Below, one piece after another: positions 34,861 through 46,500 of a stretch of 64,000 nt of DNA. Both the position numbers and the translations under genes were made by a program. The notes beneath the pieces were generated by a model. That model was not told where the DNA came from, made no database searches, and was given only the letters and a program-made list of their open reading frames with translations. How positions within the stretch are numbered: the stretch's first letter is position 1; each line of letters begins with the position of its first letter. This DNA comes from Rallus limicola (Eukaryota; Chordata; Aves; Gruiformes; Rallidae), in contig JAKCOZ010000003.1 in assembly GCA_022605955.1 (NCBI GenBank), forward strand, positions 60,760,179-60,824,178, written 5' to 3'.

Positions 34861-37800
34861 ATGGCCCAGAGCGTGGTTTATGCTGACCTGAGGTTTGCCA
34901 AGGTGATGGGGGGCCGCAGCATGGCCAGCCAGGCACTGGAGGCAGGTGAGAGCCCGCGGGACCCCCCACGCTGCCCTCGCCATGCCTGCCCCTGTGGGCT
35001 CAGCCGCTCTCCCCTGCCTTCCTCCAACAGCCCTCGGCATGGACGAGGCAGAGAGCCCCTACGAGAACATGCAGCCAGCACCAGCGGGGCAGGACGGGGA
35101 CGGGGCCCAGCCCAGCCCAGGTGAGTGCCCAGCTGGAGCCCAGGGGAGCGGGGGAAGTCTCGTTATGGGTAGTGGGTGGTGTTTCGGGGTGCTCCCACTC
35201 CTGTCCTGGGAGAGAAGAAGCACTCACGCCGTGCCACCTGTGCCACCATGCTGCCACGCAGCTGCCCGCAGAGGCAGGAGGTCTCGGGGCTGCTGGGGTT
35301 TTTCCCTGCTCACTGGGTGATGCCCATGGCTGGTTGTCTCTTGCAGGGCACTGCTCCCGGCAGTGGTGCGTCCATGTGGGGCTGCTGGCAACCTGTCTGC
35401 TGCTGCTGGTGGCCACCGTGGCCCTAGGGGCTTGCTGTGAGTCAGTGGAGTGGGCACTGCTGGGGATGGGGGTGGCTGGGCAGCATGGGGAAAGGGAGGC
35501 AGCTGGGCTGGGGTGGGTGCAGCAAGTGAATGGGCGGGTGAATGGAGGCTTGCCCTCCCACGCTGCTCATGGCTGGGTCCCTCTGACCCATCTCCCCCAA
35601 GCTCACTGGGATACCTCACATATCGTGGACACCCCCCTTGCCTCCCATTGCCCATCTTCCTGCTGTGTTCTCTGTTTGTGTTCCTTTCTCTTCCAGCCTT
35701 GCCCAGTCTCGTTCTGCTGCACCCTCCTTACTCCTGCCCTGCTGTCTCTGTTTCCACACCCTGTCCTGCCGTGCCCTGCTCTCCCCTGACAGGTCCTGTC
35801 CATACGCTTCCCTCTCCTGTCTTTGCCACCCTTTCCCATCCAGCATGGGCACCTCCCTGCCTTGCCCTGCCCCTGCCTGACCCGTCCATGCCCACGCTGT
35901 CCCCTGAGCAGCCCCGGGCCCCTGTCCCCCTGCCCAGGCCGTCCCGTCCCCGTGCCCCCGCTCACCCAGCCTGTCCCCAGACTGGCAGGTGACCCGCCGG
36001 CTGCAGGACAGCTCCCGGGAGCACGCGGCCGAGCAGGGCCGGCTCTCACTGGAGGCGAGCGAGCGGGAGCGCAGCCTGGAGCAGACGCGGCTGGAGCTGG
36101 CCTGGGCCCGAGCGGAGCTGCAGCGAGCGTGGCGGGAGGGCAACAGCAGCCGCCTGGAGCTGGGGAGCCTCAACATCGAGCTGGCACGTGTCATGGGGGT
36201 CCTGGGGAAGACGGAGAAGGAGATGCAGGATGTGCAAGGGAGGCTCAACAGCAGCGAGAACACTGTGGCCATCCTGCGCTCCTGCACGGCTATAGGTAAG
36301 GCAGTGGTGGAGCGGGGATGGGGTGTCCCAGGGGACTGGTACCCCTCAGCACACGCAGTGCCGAGGCACAAGTGCTGGCTTTTTTTGCCACGTGGTGGGG
36401 ACAGGGTGGTCCGAAGGCTGAAGCTATGCCTGGAGCAGCGACTGAGCCTGTGGTGTCTGCTGGAAGATGTGGGGCTGTTCCCAGTCTCCCTGCTGGCATC
36501 AGTGGCTGAGCAAGGCTGTGCCCCTGCCCTCAGATTGCTGCCCCTCGGGCTGGCTGCTGTACAGGAGCAAGTGCCTCTTCGTCTCGTCAGAGAAGAAGAC
36601 CTGGGAAGACAGCAGAGATGAGTGTGAGAAGAAATACTCCCAGCTCCTGGTCACCAAATCGTGGAGTCGCTGGACTGTGCCGGTAGGGTGCAACCAGCTC
36701 TGGGGTCCCAGGGTGGGCCAGCACAACTCTGGGGACTCCTGCCCTGCCAAACACTGGAGGGTGCAAGTCTGATCTCTGGAGCATGTGGCTGGCAGTGGAC
36801 ACTGGACAGAGAGGCTTTCACACCCCTGGATGCTGCCCTGGCTGGAGCAGGGCACTGGGGCTGCTTGTCTGTCCTGCACCAAGGAGTTCCAGCTCCTCAG
36901 GGTCCCCTGCAAATACTATGGCATGCAGGTGCCACGGTAGAGAACCTAAAAAGCCCTTTTTCTCCTTATGCAGACCTTCTTGAAGAATGCAGACATCCCG
37001 TACTGGATTGGGCTGCAGAAAAGCAGCCTCCCCTGGTATGACTATGGCTGGCTGGAGGAAGAGGACCCAGATGGTGAGGGGATGTCAGATGCTTGGTTCT
37101 GGGTGGATGGCTCCCTTTATGAAAGGTAGGCAGCAGCACAGCCTCTTGCTGAAACCCCCTCTCCTCTGAGTCTTTAGGAAGAATTTTTAGCCCCACCGCT
37201 ACCCAGTCCCAGGTATTGAGCACTGGGCTTCAAAGAACATCACAACATCTCAGGCCAAGGGGAGGTGTGATGAGATGCTTGTAGGCTCTGCAGATGGAAA
37301 GAAAAGATTATGGGGGGGGGGGGTGGAGGTGTGGAGCAGGTTAAGGGGTTGGCACGTGCAGGAGGCAAAGAGAGGGGACAAAAGAAACCACAGATTTTAT
37401 TTGGGGTCTAGGCAAGCCATTCGAGCATCACCTCTATGACCCATGTGCCTCCCAGGCCCATCCTCGAGGGTAAATCAAGCCTTCCCGCCTGCAGGGGCTC
37501 TCAGGCTCCTCCCTGCCACGTGCACCCACTCCCTGCTCACCACCACTTCCTCTTGCGGTGTCTGAGAGCAATGGGGAGGAACGTACTCGTCTGGCCTGGT
37601 GCTGGGTACCTAGCCCCTATGCCTTGCCTGCCTCTCCATCCCCAGCCCTGCCATGGTGGGGGTGCTGCAGCCCCACTGCGGCCCTATGGCCCAGGGGAGC
37701 TCCTGCAGCCATCCGTGTGCCCTCAGGAAGGGCCAGGCTCTCCCCACCACCGTTATCCTCCGTTAGTGAAGCTGCGATTCAAGCAGGGGGGCAGCGGGGG

Positions 37801-38064
37801 TTCTCAGCCCAAGGGGGGGCATCCCTCTTCTGACTGTACCCCTCCTGTTTGGGTGGCCATTGGTGGCCCCAGCTGCCTCAGATGGTGGGAGCCCCCTGAT
37901 GTGTTGTTTCCCCCCACCCCAGGCCATGGCAGTCAAAGTCGAATGGGTCTTGTGCCATCATAAGCCGCGGGAACATCAGACCGGCCCAGTGCGCCGGTCC
38001 CAACGACCTGCACCTCTGGATCTGCGAGAAGGCAGCAGGGCCCAGCTCCCCTTTCATGGTGTAA
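34861..38064 (+). CDS. CD72-like D: ITIM coiled-coil C-type lectin, 340 aa
   Basis: Exons: 34861-34945, 35031-35120, 35347-35436, 35981-36295, 36534-36682, 36974-37125, 37923-38064. The sum is 341 codons in frame. The first exon carries VVYADLRF and a separate second exon SPYENM, the split arrangement expected of the ancestral gene. B and C have both motifs in one exon. The helix (GLLATCLLLLVATVALGAC) is followed by a 105-residue coiled coil and a complete long lectin domain: CCPSGWLLYRSKCLF, DECEKK, YWIGL, WFWVDGS, SCAIISRG, AQCAG, LWICEK. D has the most canonical lectin fold motifs of the four and is the best CD72 orthologue candidate. The YENM motif keeps the GRB2-type YxN but ends in Met, which also fits a PI3K YxxM motif. 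Confidence 0.88.
35902..36164 (+). repeat. Gene-conversion-like tract shared with CD72-like B and C
   Basis: These 263 bp match 25980-26242 with no gaps and about four differences by eye. They span the end of intron 3 and the first 184 bases of the coiled-coil exon. Flanks on both sides do not align well. Identity in intron as strong as in exon argues for recent conversion and not selection. Confidence 0.75.
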
Positions 38065-39299
38065 TGGCTGCTGACCCCAGGACTGCTGCGGTGAGTGCAC
38101 CCACGCCAGGCCCTGCATGCTGATACAGGCACAGCCCTGTGCTGCATGGAGCCTGCTTCCATCCCCAGCTCAAGCGACCCCAGCCACCCCCAAGCTGTGG
38201 GGCAGCAAAGGGGCAAGATGGGGGAAACCCCTTTGCAAGCTGCCTTCCCAGCCCCAGTTGGTGTGGGCGAGGCTGGGCAGCACCTCACCCCCACCCTCTG
38301 CCTTCTCTTGCAGCACCTGCGCACTGCACCGCCTCCGCTTCAACGCTGCTGCAGCCCTGCCCAGGGTACCCCATCCACACGAGCAGCCCCCTTCCCTCAC
38401 GCAGCCCCCTGCCTGGGGGCTACCTGGGCCCCTCCCAGCCATGCCCTGTGATGCTTGGACCCCGCACAGGCTGGGGAAGGTGGTGGTGGCCATTTTTCCC
38501 TAGCTGATGTGCTTCAGCAGAGCAGTAAGTGGCCCCACAGGCCTGTCCCACACCTGCACACTGGGTACTCTGGGTTTTCCTGAGCACAGGGTTTGGTGGG
38601 CGATGGGGGAGCCCAGATCCAGACCCCGCCTGTCACGCAACATCCCCAGTGTGGAGCGAGGAGCAGTGCCGGCACGCAGGGACATGGACACAGGGGACAG
38701 TGCGGCCCCACACCTGTGCAGGTCCCTTCCCCACAGCAGGACCCTTCCCCACAGCAGGTCCCTTCCCCACAGCAGGTCCCCTCCGCCTGCCCCATCCCAG
38801 GAGCAGCTTGGCTACGGCACTCAGGCAACCCGCAAGCGCACCCAAGGAGGGAAATTGCACCTAAACCAACCAGCACCTGAGCTGGTGGTTGGTTTTTTTT
38901 GGGGATTTTTTTTTTGCTAATTAGGAAGCAGAGCAATGACTTTTAGGCTTGTACAAGTGTGATGGCGCCTTTCAAAAGCAAAAGCATCTTGCAGCAGACT
39001 GAGGCTTTTCGAGACAAGTCATCAGGACTTTAAATAGTTACTACACGTGCAGCAGCAGAGATTAAGCAAAACAGCCCTGATGTAACACTGCAGCCAGGCA
39101 AGAGCAGAGGAAGTCATGTTCAACCAGGCGAAGATGCTTTCACTTTGTTATGGGGTCACGCTGCCATATATAGTTGATTAATTGCTGTGTGAATTAGTTT
39201 GCTTGAAGAGTGAAAGGGTGTTAAAGGCAGGTGTTTCGGACGTGGCACGTGTCACTCTTCTGTCTTGTCCGTTGGGTGAACCCACGTTGAAGCAATAAA
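38065..39299 (+). other. 3' flank or 3' UTR of CD72-like D
   Basis: No further coding exon is supported. The nearest downstream AATAAA is at 39294-39299. If used, the 3' UTR would be about 1.2 kb. A minisatellite lies at 38718-38789 and AT-rich DNA at 38880-39240. TESK1 ends tail to tail with it at about 39546. Confidence 0.5.
38718..38789 (+). repeat. 18 bp minisatellite, about four units
   Basis: Three near-perfect units of GCAGGTCCCTTCCCCACA at 38718-38735, 38736-38753 and 38754-38771, plus a diverged fourth. Each unit boundary reads CCCTTCCCCACAG, which resembles a 3' splice site. Confidence 0.9.
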
Positions 39300-39545
39300 G
39301 AGACACTGCTTGTCTGCTCTTTGCTTTCTTGTGTACCACCAACATGGACTCAAGGTCATGGACTCAAAGAACCTGCTTTGGGGGCACTGAGATCCTGGGC
39401 TGAGCCAGTCTGGCTTGTGGTCCCAGAGGGGTAGCAGAGAAGCCCCAGGCAAGCCCACCCAACCTTTTGGGTCCAAGCTCCCCTCTGCACCTGACGTGCA
39501 CCCAAGAGACAGAAGCAGAAGCCAGAGTTGCTGGGATGTTCAGTT

Positions 39546-39551
39546 TTTATT
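39546..39551 (-). terminator. AATAAA polyadenylation signal of TESK1
   Basis: Minus-strand AATAAA about 1 kb after the TESK1 stop at 40543. It is 250 bp from the plus-strand AATAAA of CD72-like D, a compact convergent arrangement. Confidence 0.65.
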
Positions 39552-39987
39552 GAACACTTTAAATAAGCTGGGTATATATTACTAGCAATTATTATTATTA
39601 ATAAAAAAACACAAGAGTTCTGCATTCACCAGTGCATTGTGCAGGAGGGAGGAAAGCCGGCCCCCACCCTTGCCAAGGGCCAGGCAGCCTGGCTGTGTTG
39701 CCCACCAGCCTGTTTCCCCCAGTGCCAAGCTGGCACCGCAGCTTCTCTACCAGCACCCCACTCCTGACCTTATGTCTTGGGGTGCTGTGGGGTGCCATGC
39801 TAGGTCAGCACACCCAGTCCTTGGCCTTGGGTGAGGTAGGGGCAATCTCAGCACTGGCAATCCTGCCCATGCACCACCCCACAGGCATTGTCCCTTTCAC
39901 AGCCCCCAGCACACTTCTCCAGTGAAGGACTGGCTGTGGGAGAGCACAGGGACACCCACCAGCCCCAGACGGTCCCCCAACACATGT

Positions 39988-39988
<1 letters not shown>

Positions 39989-40026
<38 letters not shown>
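39989..40026 (+). repeat. (CA)n microsatellite in the TESK1 3' UTR
   Basis: Nineteen uninterrupted CA units, read as UG in the TESK1 transcript, within the predicted 3' UTR. Confidence 0.95.
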
Positions 40027-40031
<5 letters not shown>

Positions 40032-40542
40032 ACATACTGACCCCTCTGCTCCAAGACCAGCCCCACTCACCCCCCAGCTCAGAGAACCACAGGGGCTCCT
40101 GGATCCCCCAGGGGTGGGGGCTGACTGCACATCCCTCTGCGAGGCATAGCAGAGGGGTGAGCCCTTGGAGAACGGAGGTCCTGCATCTAGGGTTTGAGCC
40201 CCAGGGGCCCCATGGGGGACCATCCCTGCCCTTCGGCGCAGCACTGGAGTGTGCTTGGCGCAGGGGTGTTATTGCACTTCAATCCCCAGCAGGGACCCAG
40301 CCCACCCCTGGGGCTCCCTGCAAACCCCTGAGGCCGATCCTGGTGGGATGGGTGCCTGAGCGCCTGGGCAGAGCAGTGGGAGCCACGGCAAGTGGCACGA
40401 TGGCCACTGGTGGCCACCAAGTGCAGAGCAAGTGAGGACGGACTGCGGGGACGCGCTGGGTCCCGCGCCTGCTCGGCTGTGCAGCCGTGGGGAGCTCCGA
40501 GGGGTGGCTGGATGCAGCCTTGCTCCCCAGGAATCCCCGGAA

Positions 40543-43500
40543 TTAGGATTGTGCCTCTGGCAGCTTCAGGCTGGGCTCCGCCAGCACTGGCCCCTGGGCT
40601 TTCTGGTGGTGGCCCCGATCGTGGCAGAGGAGGCTCTTGGCCTCACAGTTGAGGTTCTGGTACCGAGGCGGGCTGGGTGCCGGCCGGTGGCAGATGGAGG
40701 CAAAGCTGAAGGGACTCAGGCAGCAGCCTGGGCAGGGCAGCACCTCATCCTGCTCCAGCCCAACACCAGAGCTGTGCCCGGGCAGCATTGCCGTGCGCTC
40801 CGTCCGCTCCAGCGCTGCCGCACAAGGGATGCTGAGCTCTGAGAAGGCATGCTCCAGCCCACTGTCCCAGGCCAGGGGCTTGCTGACCACCACGTGGTTG
40901 TTGTTGAAGAAGAGCCCTTTGGGGGATCGTGGCTCTGGCTGCCAGGGTCGGGCGCCCGGGGATGCTGTGCGGATGAAGTTGCTGTTAGGGGGCGGCGGGA
41001 GGGCCTGCGGCAGCTCGGGGCTATCGGTGCCGCAGTCCATCCGCTCCTTTGTCCCGGTGCTGGGTGGAGAGGCTTGTCTACAAGCCTGGGGTGGGAGGAG
41101 AGACAGGGGCTGGGGGTCCCCGGCGGGACAAGGGGATCCCATGCCCAGCGCCAGGCCCCCCCGGTGTGGCAGCTCGGGGGAGGTGGGCAGCGAGTGGCAC
41201 TTGCGGGGGCTGGCTGTGGGGGCTGAGAAGTCACACTGCACCTCCACGGCGGGCTCGGGTGTCACGGGGCTGCTGAGCTGCAGCGGGGCCGGGGGCGGCA
41301 GGTCGAAGGTGAGCGAGATGACAGACTTGCTCGGCGTGTCAAACAGCTTGATCTTCCCCCCCTTCAGGTCCTCCCGCTGGGAGAAGGGGTTGACTCGGGA
41401 GGAAGTCTCCTTGGTCCTGGCCCCGCCGCAGGGTTCTGGCAGCAGGGCGGGCGATTTGGGAGGGAACATGTCGGACTGGCTGCGGGACAGGCGCTGGTCC
41501 GGCTGCAGGTGCTGGGTCCCCAGCTCGCGCAGGGGCAACTGCTCGGCAAGGCCAGCTGCCCTCTCCACCACCCCTGAGTGTGGGCACAGGAGCAGGTCAC
41601 CTGCTGCCAGCAGCACAGGGTGCCACGGGGCGCTCACTGCGCACCCAACAGCCCAGGGGTAAAACCCCGGGATGGAAACAGCGAGATCCCACAGATCTGA
41701 TGCCAAACCCCCACCTCCTTCCCCTGAGGCTGCTGGGGTGGCATGTGACACCCCACATCCGCCCTCCTTGCACGCCACCCTCCCCACCCCATGGCCTGTC
41801 CCCAGGGATGCCCACATACCACTGAGCATGGCTGCTGTCCCAGGCGCAGGCAGGGTCTCCCCGGTTCCGAAGAGGGTGGCCCCACTGCCCTCAGCATGCA
41901 GCTGGTGCTGCAGGACGCCCTCCAGGCACTGTGTGATTTCCAGGAAGGAGGGGCGAGAGGTGGGGTCCATCTGCAGGCAGGAGGGGTTCCCGGTGAGCTC
42001 TGGAGCACCCCCACCACCCCAGGGACCCCTGCCTGGCACAGGCAGCTCCCCCCTGCCCCAGCTGAAAAGGGAGGCTCACACTGCAGCAGTGGAAAGCTAG
42101 CTGGAGGAAGGCTGACGGGCAGTCGATTCCCACCATGGTGCTGAAAGTGGTGACGTCCAGGCCAAAATCCTGCACCAGGGAAAGCAACAAGAGTGAGGCC
42201 AGGTCCCCTGGAGCACCACATGGCCAAGGGGAGCTGGGGTGTCCTGGGCCTCCCACTCCCCACACTGACTGTGTGCCACCCAAGGCTGTGGATCTGGCAG
42301 CACTTTGGCTGTAGCACAGCAATGGAGGACTCTGGGATCACCCCAAGCTGGCACAAGGCTGGGGAGTGCTGGGACACAGATCCCTCCAGCTCCCTGCCTG
42401 AACCCAGCTGTCACCTTCTCCCACCCAGACTGACCCTGGGCTCTGAGGACAGCTTATCAGCAGAGAGCATCCCTCCTGTTGCCAGGAGACATTCGGGACA
42501 CAGCACCCCTGCCCCGACACATGGGGCAGCTCCTGCACACAGGGCTCTGCCCCACTCAGGACGGTCCCCCCTCATTTGGTGACGCAGTCCCAGCCATGGT
42601 GCCGCTGGCTGCTGCCCTCCCTCCCCATCCTTGTCCCAGGGAGTCACCTCGGTGCGGGGCAGGTAGTCAGGGTCAGCAGGGACACGAGCGATGGTCTCAC
42701 ACAGGATGATGCCATAGGCAAACACGTCAGCCTGCAGAGAGCAGGGAGTCACCAGAGGCTGTCCTGCAGCCCTGAGGTGGTGCCCACCTTCCAGTGAAAC
42801 CAGAGCCTCCCCACCCTTCTCCCCATGAGGCCGCGCTGGGGGCCATGCCTCCTTGCCCACTGAGGGATGCTCAGCTCCTTCCCTCTGTGCCCCATTGCCC
42901 GAGGGCCACAAACCCTGCCAAGAGCTGGCATGCTTGGTTGAAGTCCCACGCCCTGTACCCACAGAACCTCACCTTCTCATCGTAGATCTTCCCTCGCAGC
43001 ACCTCGGGCGCCATCCAGTACGGGGAGCCCACCACAGCCAGTGGCTCCTTCTCACTGCCCTCGCTGGTGGGACATGGTGGGACATGAGGGGCTGCCTGTA
43101 GTCCCCTGCCCCTTTCCTACCTCCCACCCTCCCACTGGGGCAGCCCAAACCACCGTCTTCACCTCCCATCCCGGCCAACCCTCCTCCATTCACCCCAGGA
43201 ACTGGTCTCAGCACCCACACCACCCTTCTCCACCCCCTCCTAGCCAGCCCCAAACCCACCCCGTAAGTCCCCTCAACCAGGGACCACCCCCCTACTGCCC
43301 ACGATCACTGCTGTTCTAGCTGCATCCCCAATGTCCATCCCTCCCCAGCTCCCGCTCCAAGTGGGCTGCCAACCCCTACTCCAAGAATAAGGATGGATAG
43401 GTGGTCAGTGCCCATGCACCTGTAGGTGGGAATCTTCTCTGCCAAGCCGAAGTCGCCCACTACAGCTGTGTATCCATTGGCCTCGCAGCGCACCAGGCAG

Positions 43501-46500
43501 TTCTGGGGGCACAGGAGGACCCATCACACCAGTGGCACCACTGGCTGCCACTCCTGGGATGCCCTGGTATGGAGCAGCCTCCAAAGCCCGGGGCAGCGAC
43601 ACGGGTATGGGACAGTGATGAGGGCAATGGGATGCCTGGAGGCATCCCGTACCTTGGAGGTGAGGTCACGGTGGAAGAGGCCCTTGGAGTGCAGGTAGCG
43701 CAGCCCACGGGCGATGTCGAGGGCCAGCTTGACACGGATGGACCAGGAGAGGGGCACAGGGCTGTCCAGCAGCTGCTCCAGGTTCCCACCGTTGATGTAC
43801 TGATGGGAAGAGCCAGACCATTGCATCCCCGCACCACCGCTCCCTTCCATGATGCTGGATAGCCACGTCTCATCCCAGTGCATCCCCCAACCATGCCCCC
43901 CCCAGCAGACCTTGCCCTGCACATGTTCCACGGACCACAAAAGTGTCCCCACAGGTGTCACCATCACCTCCCCAGGCCCCCAGAAACCCCAAGGCTCACA
44001 GCCGCCATCACACCGCTCTCACCTCTGTCAGCGCGTGCAGCTGTCCCTGGTGCACACACACCCCCATGAACCTGTGAGACAGAGGGGACCTGAGCATGGC
44101 TGAGGCAAGGGACCAGCCCCAGGAGCTCACCCACTACTGGCAGCGGCTCCAAATTGCCCAGGTCTCAGAGAATGGGGGCAACAGGGGCAGAAGCGAGGGA
44201 GCAGGTCCTACCTGAGGATGTTGGGGTGTGAGAGACGGTTCATCAGCTGCACCTCCCGCAGCATGTTGGCCCGGTTGCTGGTCAGCTTGTTCATCTTCAG
44301 CACCATGATCTGGCCTGACTGACGGTGCCGCACCTGGAAGGTGGGGCAGGGGGTGGCTGAGCCCCATGTGTCTCTGCAGACCCCCCGGCACCAGACGGCA
44401 TCCAGGACCCACCCCAGCCAAAGAGGAAGGAGCTGAGAACCCCACATACCCAAGGCATGGGGTGCCCCAGGGACCAGCAAGGTTAGGCAAGGGTTTCCCC
44501 GCACGGTAGCACCCCAGGGACCCCCAACATCAATGACACACATCCCCATCCTCCCCCAAGCACACAGAGGGGCAATGGCAGCTCGGGTGAGCTCTGCCCC
44601 GACACTGCTGCAAGGACAGGAAGGTGGAGCACGGGGATGGACCTCTTCAGCTCAGGACCACCCAGCCAGGCCCCACCAGCACGGGGTGCAAGACAAGCAG
44701 GGCTCACTGCACCCTGAACCAGATCTGGGGTGGCCAACGCTACCCTGGTGCACGACCCCAGCGCCGTGGGGCACAGCACTTGGACAAGGCTGTATATTTA
44801 GCTGTCCCCAACCCGGTGCTGTCATGTGAGCTGGGGGCCTGGTCCCCTGCCAGCAGCAGCAGCTGGGAGCGTGGCCAAGCGTGGCCACCCCCAACTTTCT
44901 GCAGCCCCCTGGCACATGCGGGGTGAGGGACAAACACGGGATCCCAGCGCTGTTCTGGGGGGGGAGAAAGGGGGGGTGCTGAACCAGTGCTGAGGAGTGG
45001 ATGCTGGCGGTGGGATGGGACCAACCCTGGTGCAGCAGCCAGTGGCAGGGGACAACCCGTGGGAGCCCAGCTACCCCAGGCACACTGGGAGCTGAGCACG
45101 GAGGCGCAGGCATTCCTCAGCACTGCTGTCAGCTCCGCGCTCTTCTCCTTTTTAGTCGATGCTGGTGGAGGCTGCTGTGTTGGTGCCAGCCCCTGGCCTG
45201 TCCCACCAACCCCCCCCCACAGGGATTGCCTCCCTGGGCAAAACACAGCAGGGCTGGCTGGAGGCAGGGTTCCCAGAGCCCCTGCTCTGCTCACAGCCTG
45301 TCCCCATCACAACAGGGGGAAGCTGAGGTCCTCTCTTCCCACCCCACGGCTGGCACTGCTTCAGGGAGCAGCTCTCCTGGGGTGTGCACTGAAACAAGGA
45401 GCCATCCAGCACCCAATACACAGAGGATGGGCATCAGCTACACCCCCCCACCCCAAAGTGTCTGGTGGGAAATCAGAGCTTTATAAAGACCTCTCTATAT
45501 GCACAGATGCACCAAGCCCAAACTGGCCTGGGCAGAGCCCAAGCAAGGCACAGAGAGCTCAGCCTGTACTCAGCCTGTACTGACCCCACTGAGCTCACTG
45601 AGTTCGTGGAGAAGTTCTGAACAATTCACCTGCCCCTGGTCACCCTGTTCTGGTTACGCCTGTGTCACCTCCAGCCACCTCCAGCCAGCCAGGACACACG
45701 TGGCAGCAAAGATCAGGAGGGACCCTGGACGAGGGAGGAGGGAATACCCCTGCCACCCGCTGCCACCCTAGGCCTCCATCCTGGCTGCCCACCATGCTGG
45801 GGGCTGAAGGGAGAATGGATTCCCCCATGCCTCCTCCTTGCTGAGCACAGACAAAATGTTTTGGCTCAGGGGGAGCTCACCTGAGGGTGACAGCACAGTC
45901 CCTGCTGTGGAGAGAATGGCTCCTCCAGCCTCCCAATCAGCCAGGGCTCCCCATTTAATGGCACCCCAGGTCCTCCCTGTGCCCACCACCCTGCTCAACC
46001 CACTCCGTTACCTGCAGTGCTTGGCACTGCTGCCAGGCCCATCCTGGTGCCCCGCACCAGAAGGCTGGGCAATGGCACCCCCACCCCATCCCCACCACTG
46101 CTGCCTTCTCTGCTCCATCCCCATGCATGGGGCAGCTGGAGGCAGCACCAGGCACACAAACAGGGCTCCCAGTCTGGCTTTGGTGCCTTTGTGGGCTTTA
46201 AAGAGGTGACCTGTCTGGCGAAAGAAGGAGGGGCAGGGTCTCTCTTCACCCTTCCAGCTCCTTGCAGAGCCAGGGGCCAAGGGAGACAGAGACCACACGA
46301 GGCCAGCAGGACCCCTCAGCCCCACCAGTGCCACCTGGCACTGGGTGCTGCCCAGTAAAGTCCAGTGTTTCCCTTTCCCTTTCCCTCCCCTCCCCTCCCC
46401 TCCCATCCCCTCCCCTCCCCTCCCCTCCCCTCCCCTCCCCTCCCCTCCCCTCCCCTCCCCTCCCCTCCCCTCCCCTCCCCTCCCCTCCCCTCCCCTCCCC

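Noticed and set aside
38717..38789. CRISPR-like array
   Set aside because: The 18 bp units are contiguous with no spacers, and the genome is eukaryotic. It is a minisatellite.
39805..40244. Cys-Val and Thr-His repeat frames
   Set aside because: They are translations of the (CA)n microsatellite in the TESK1 3' UTR.
16400..40540. RMRP or other structured RNA genes expected near CD72 in mammals
   Set aside because: No stretch resembling RMRP, a tRNA or a snRNA was recognised. RMRP is hard to spot without a covariance model, so absence is not proven.
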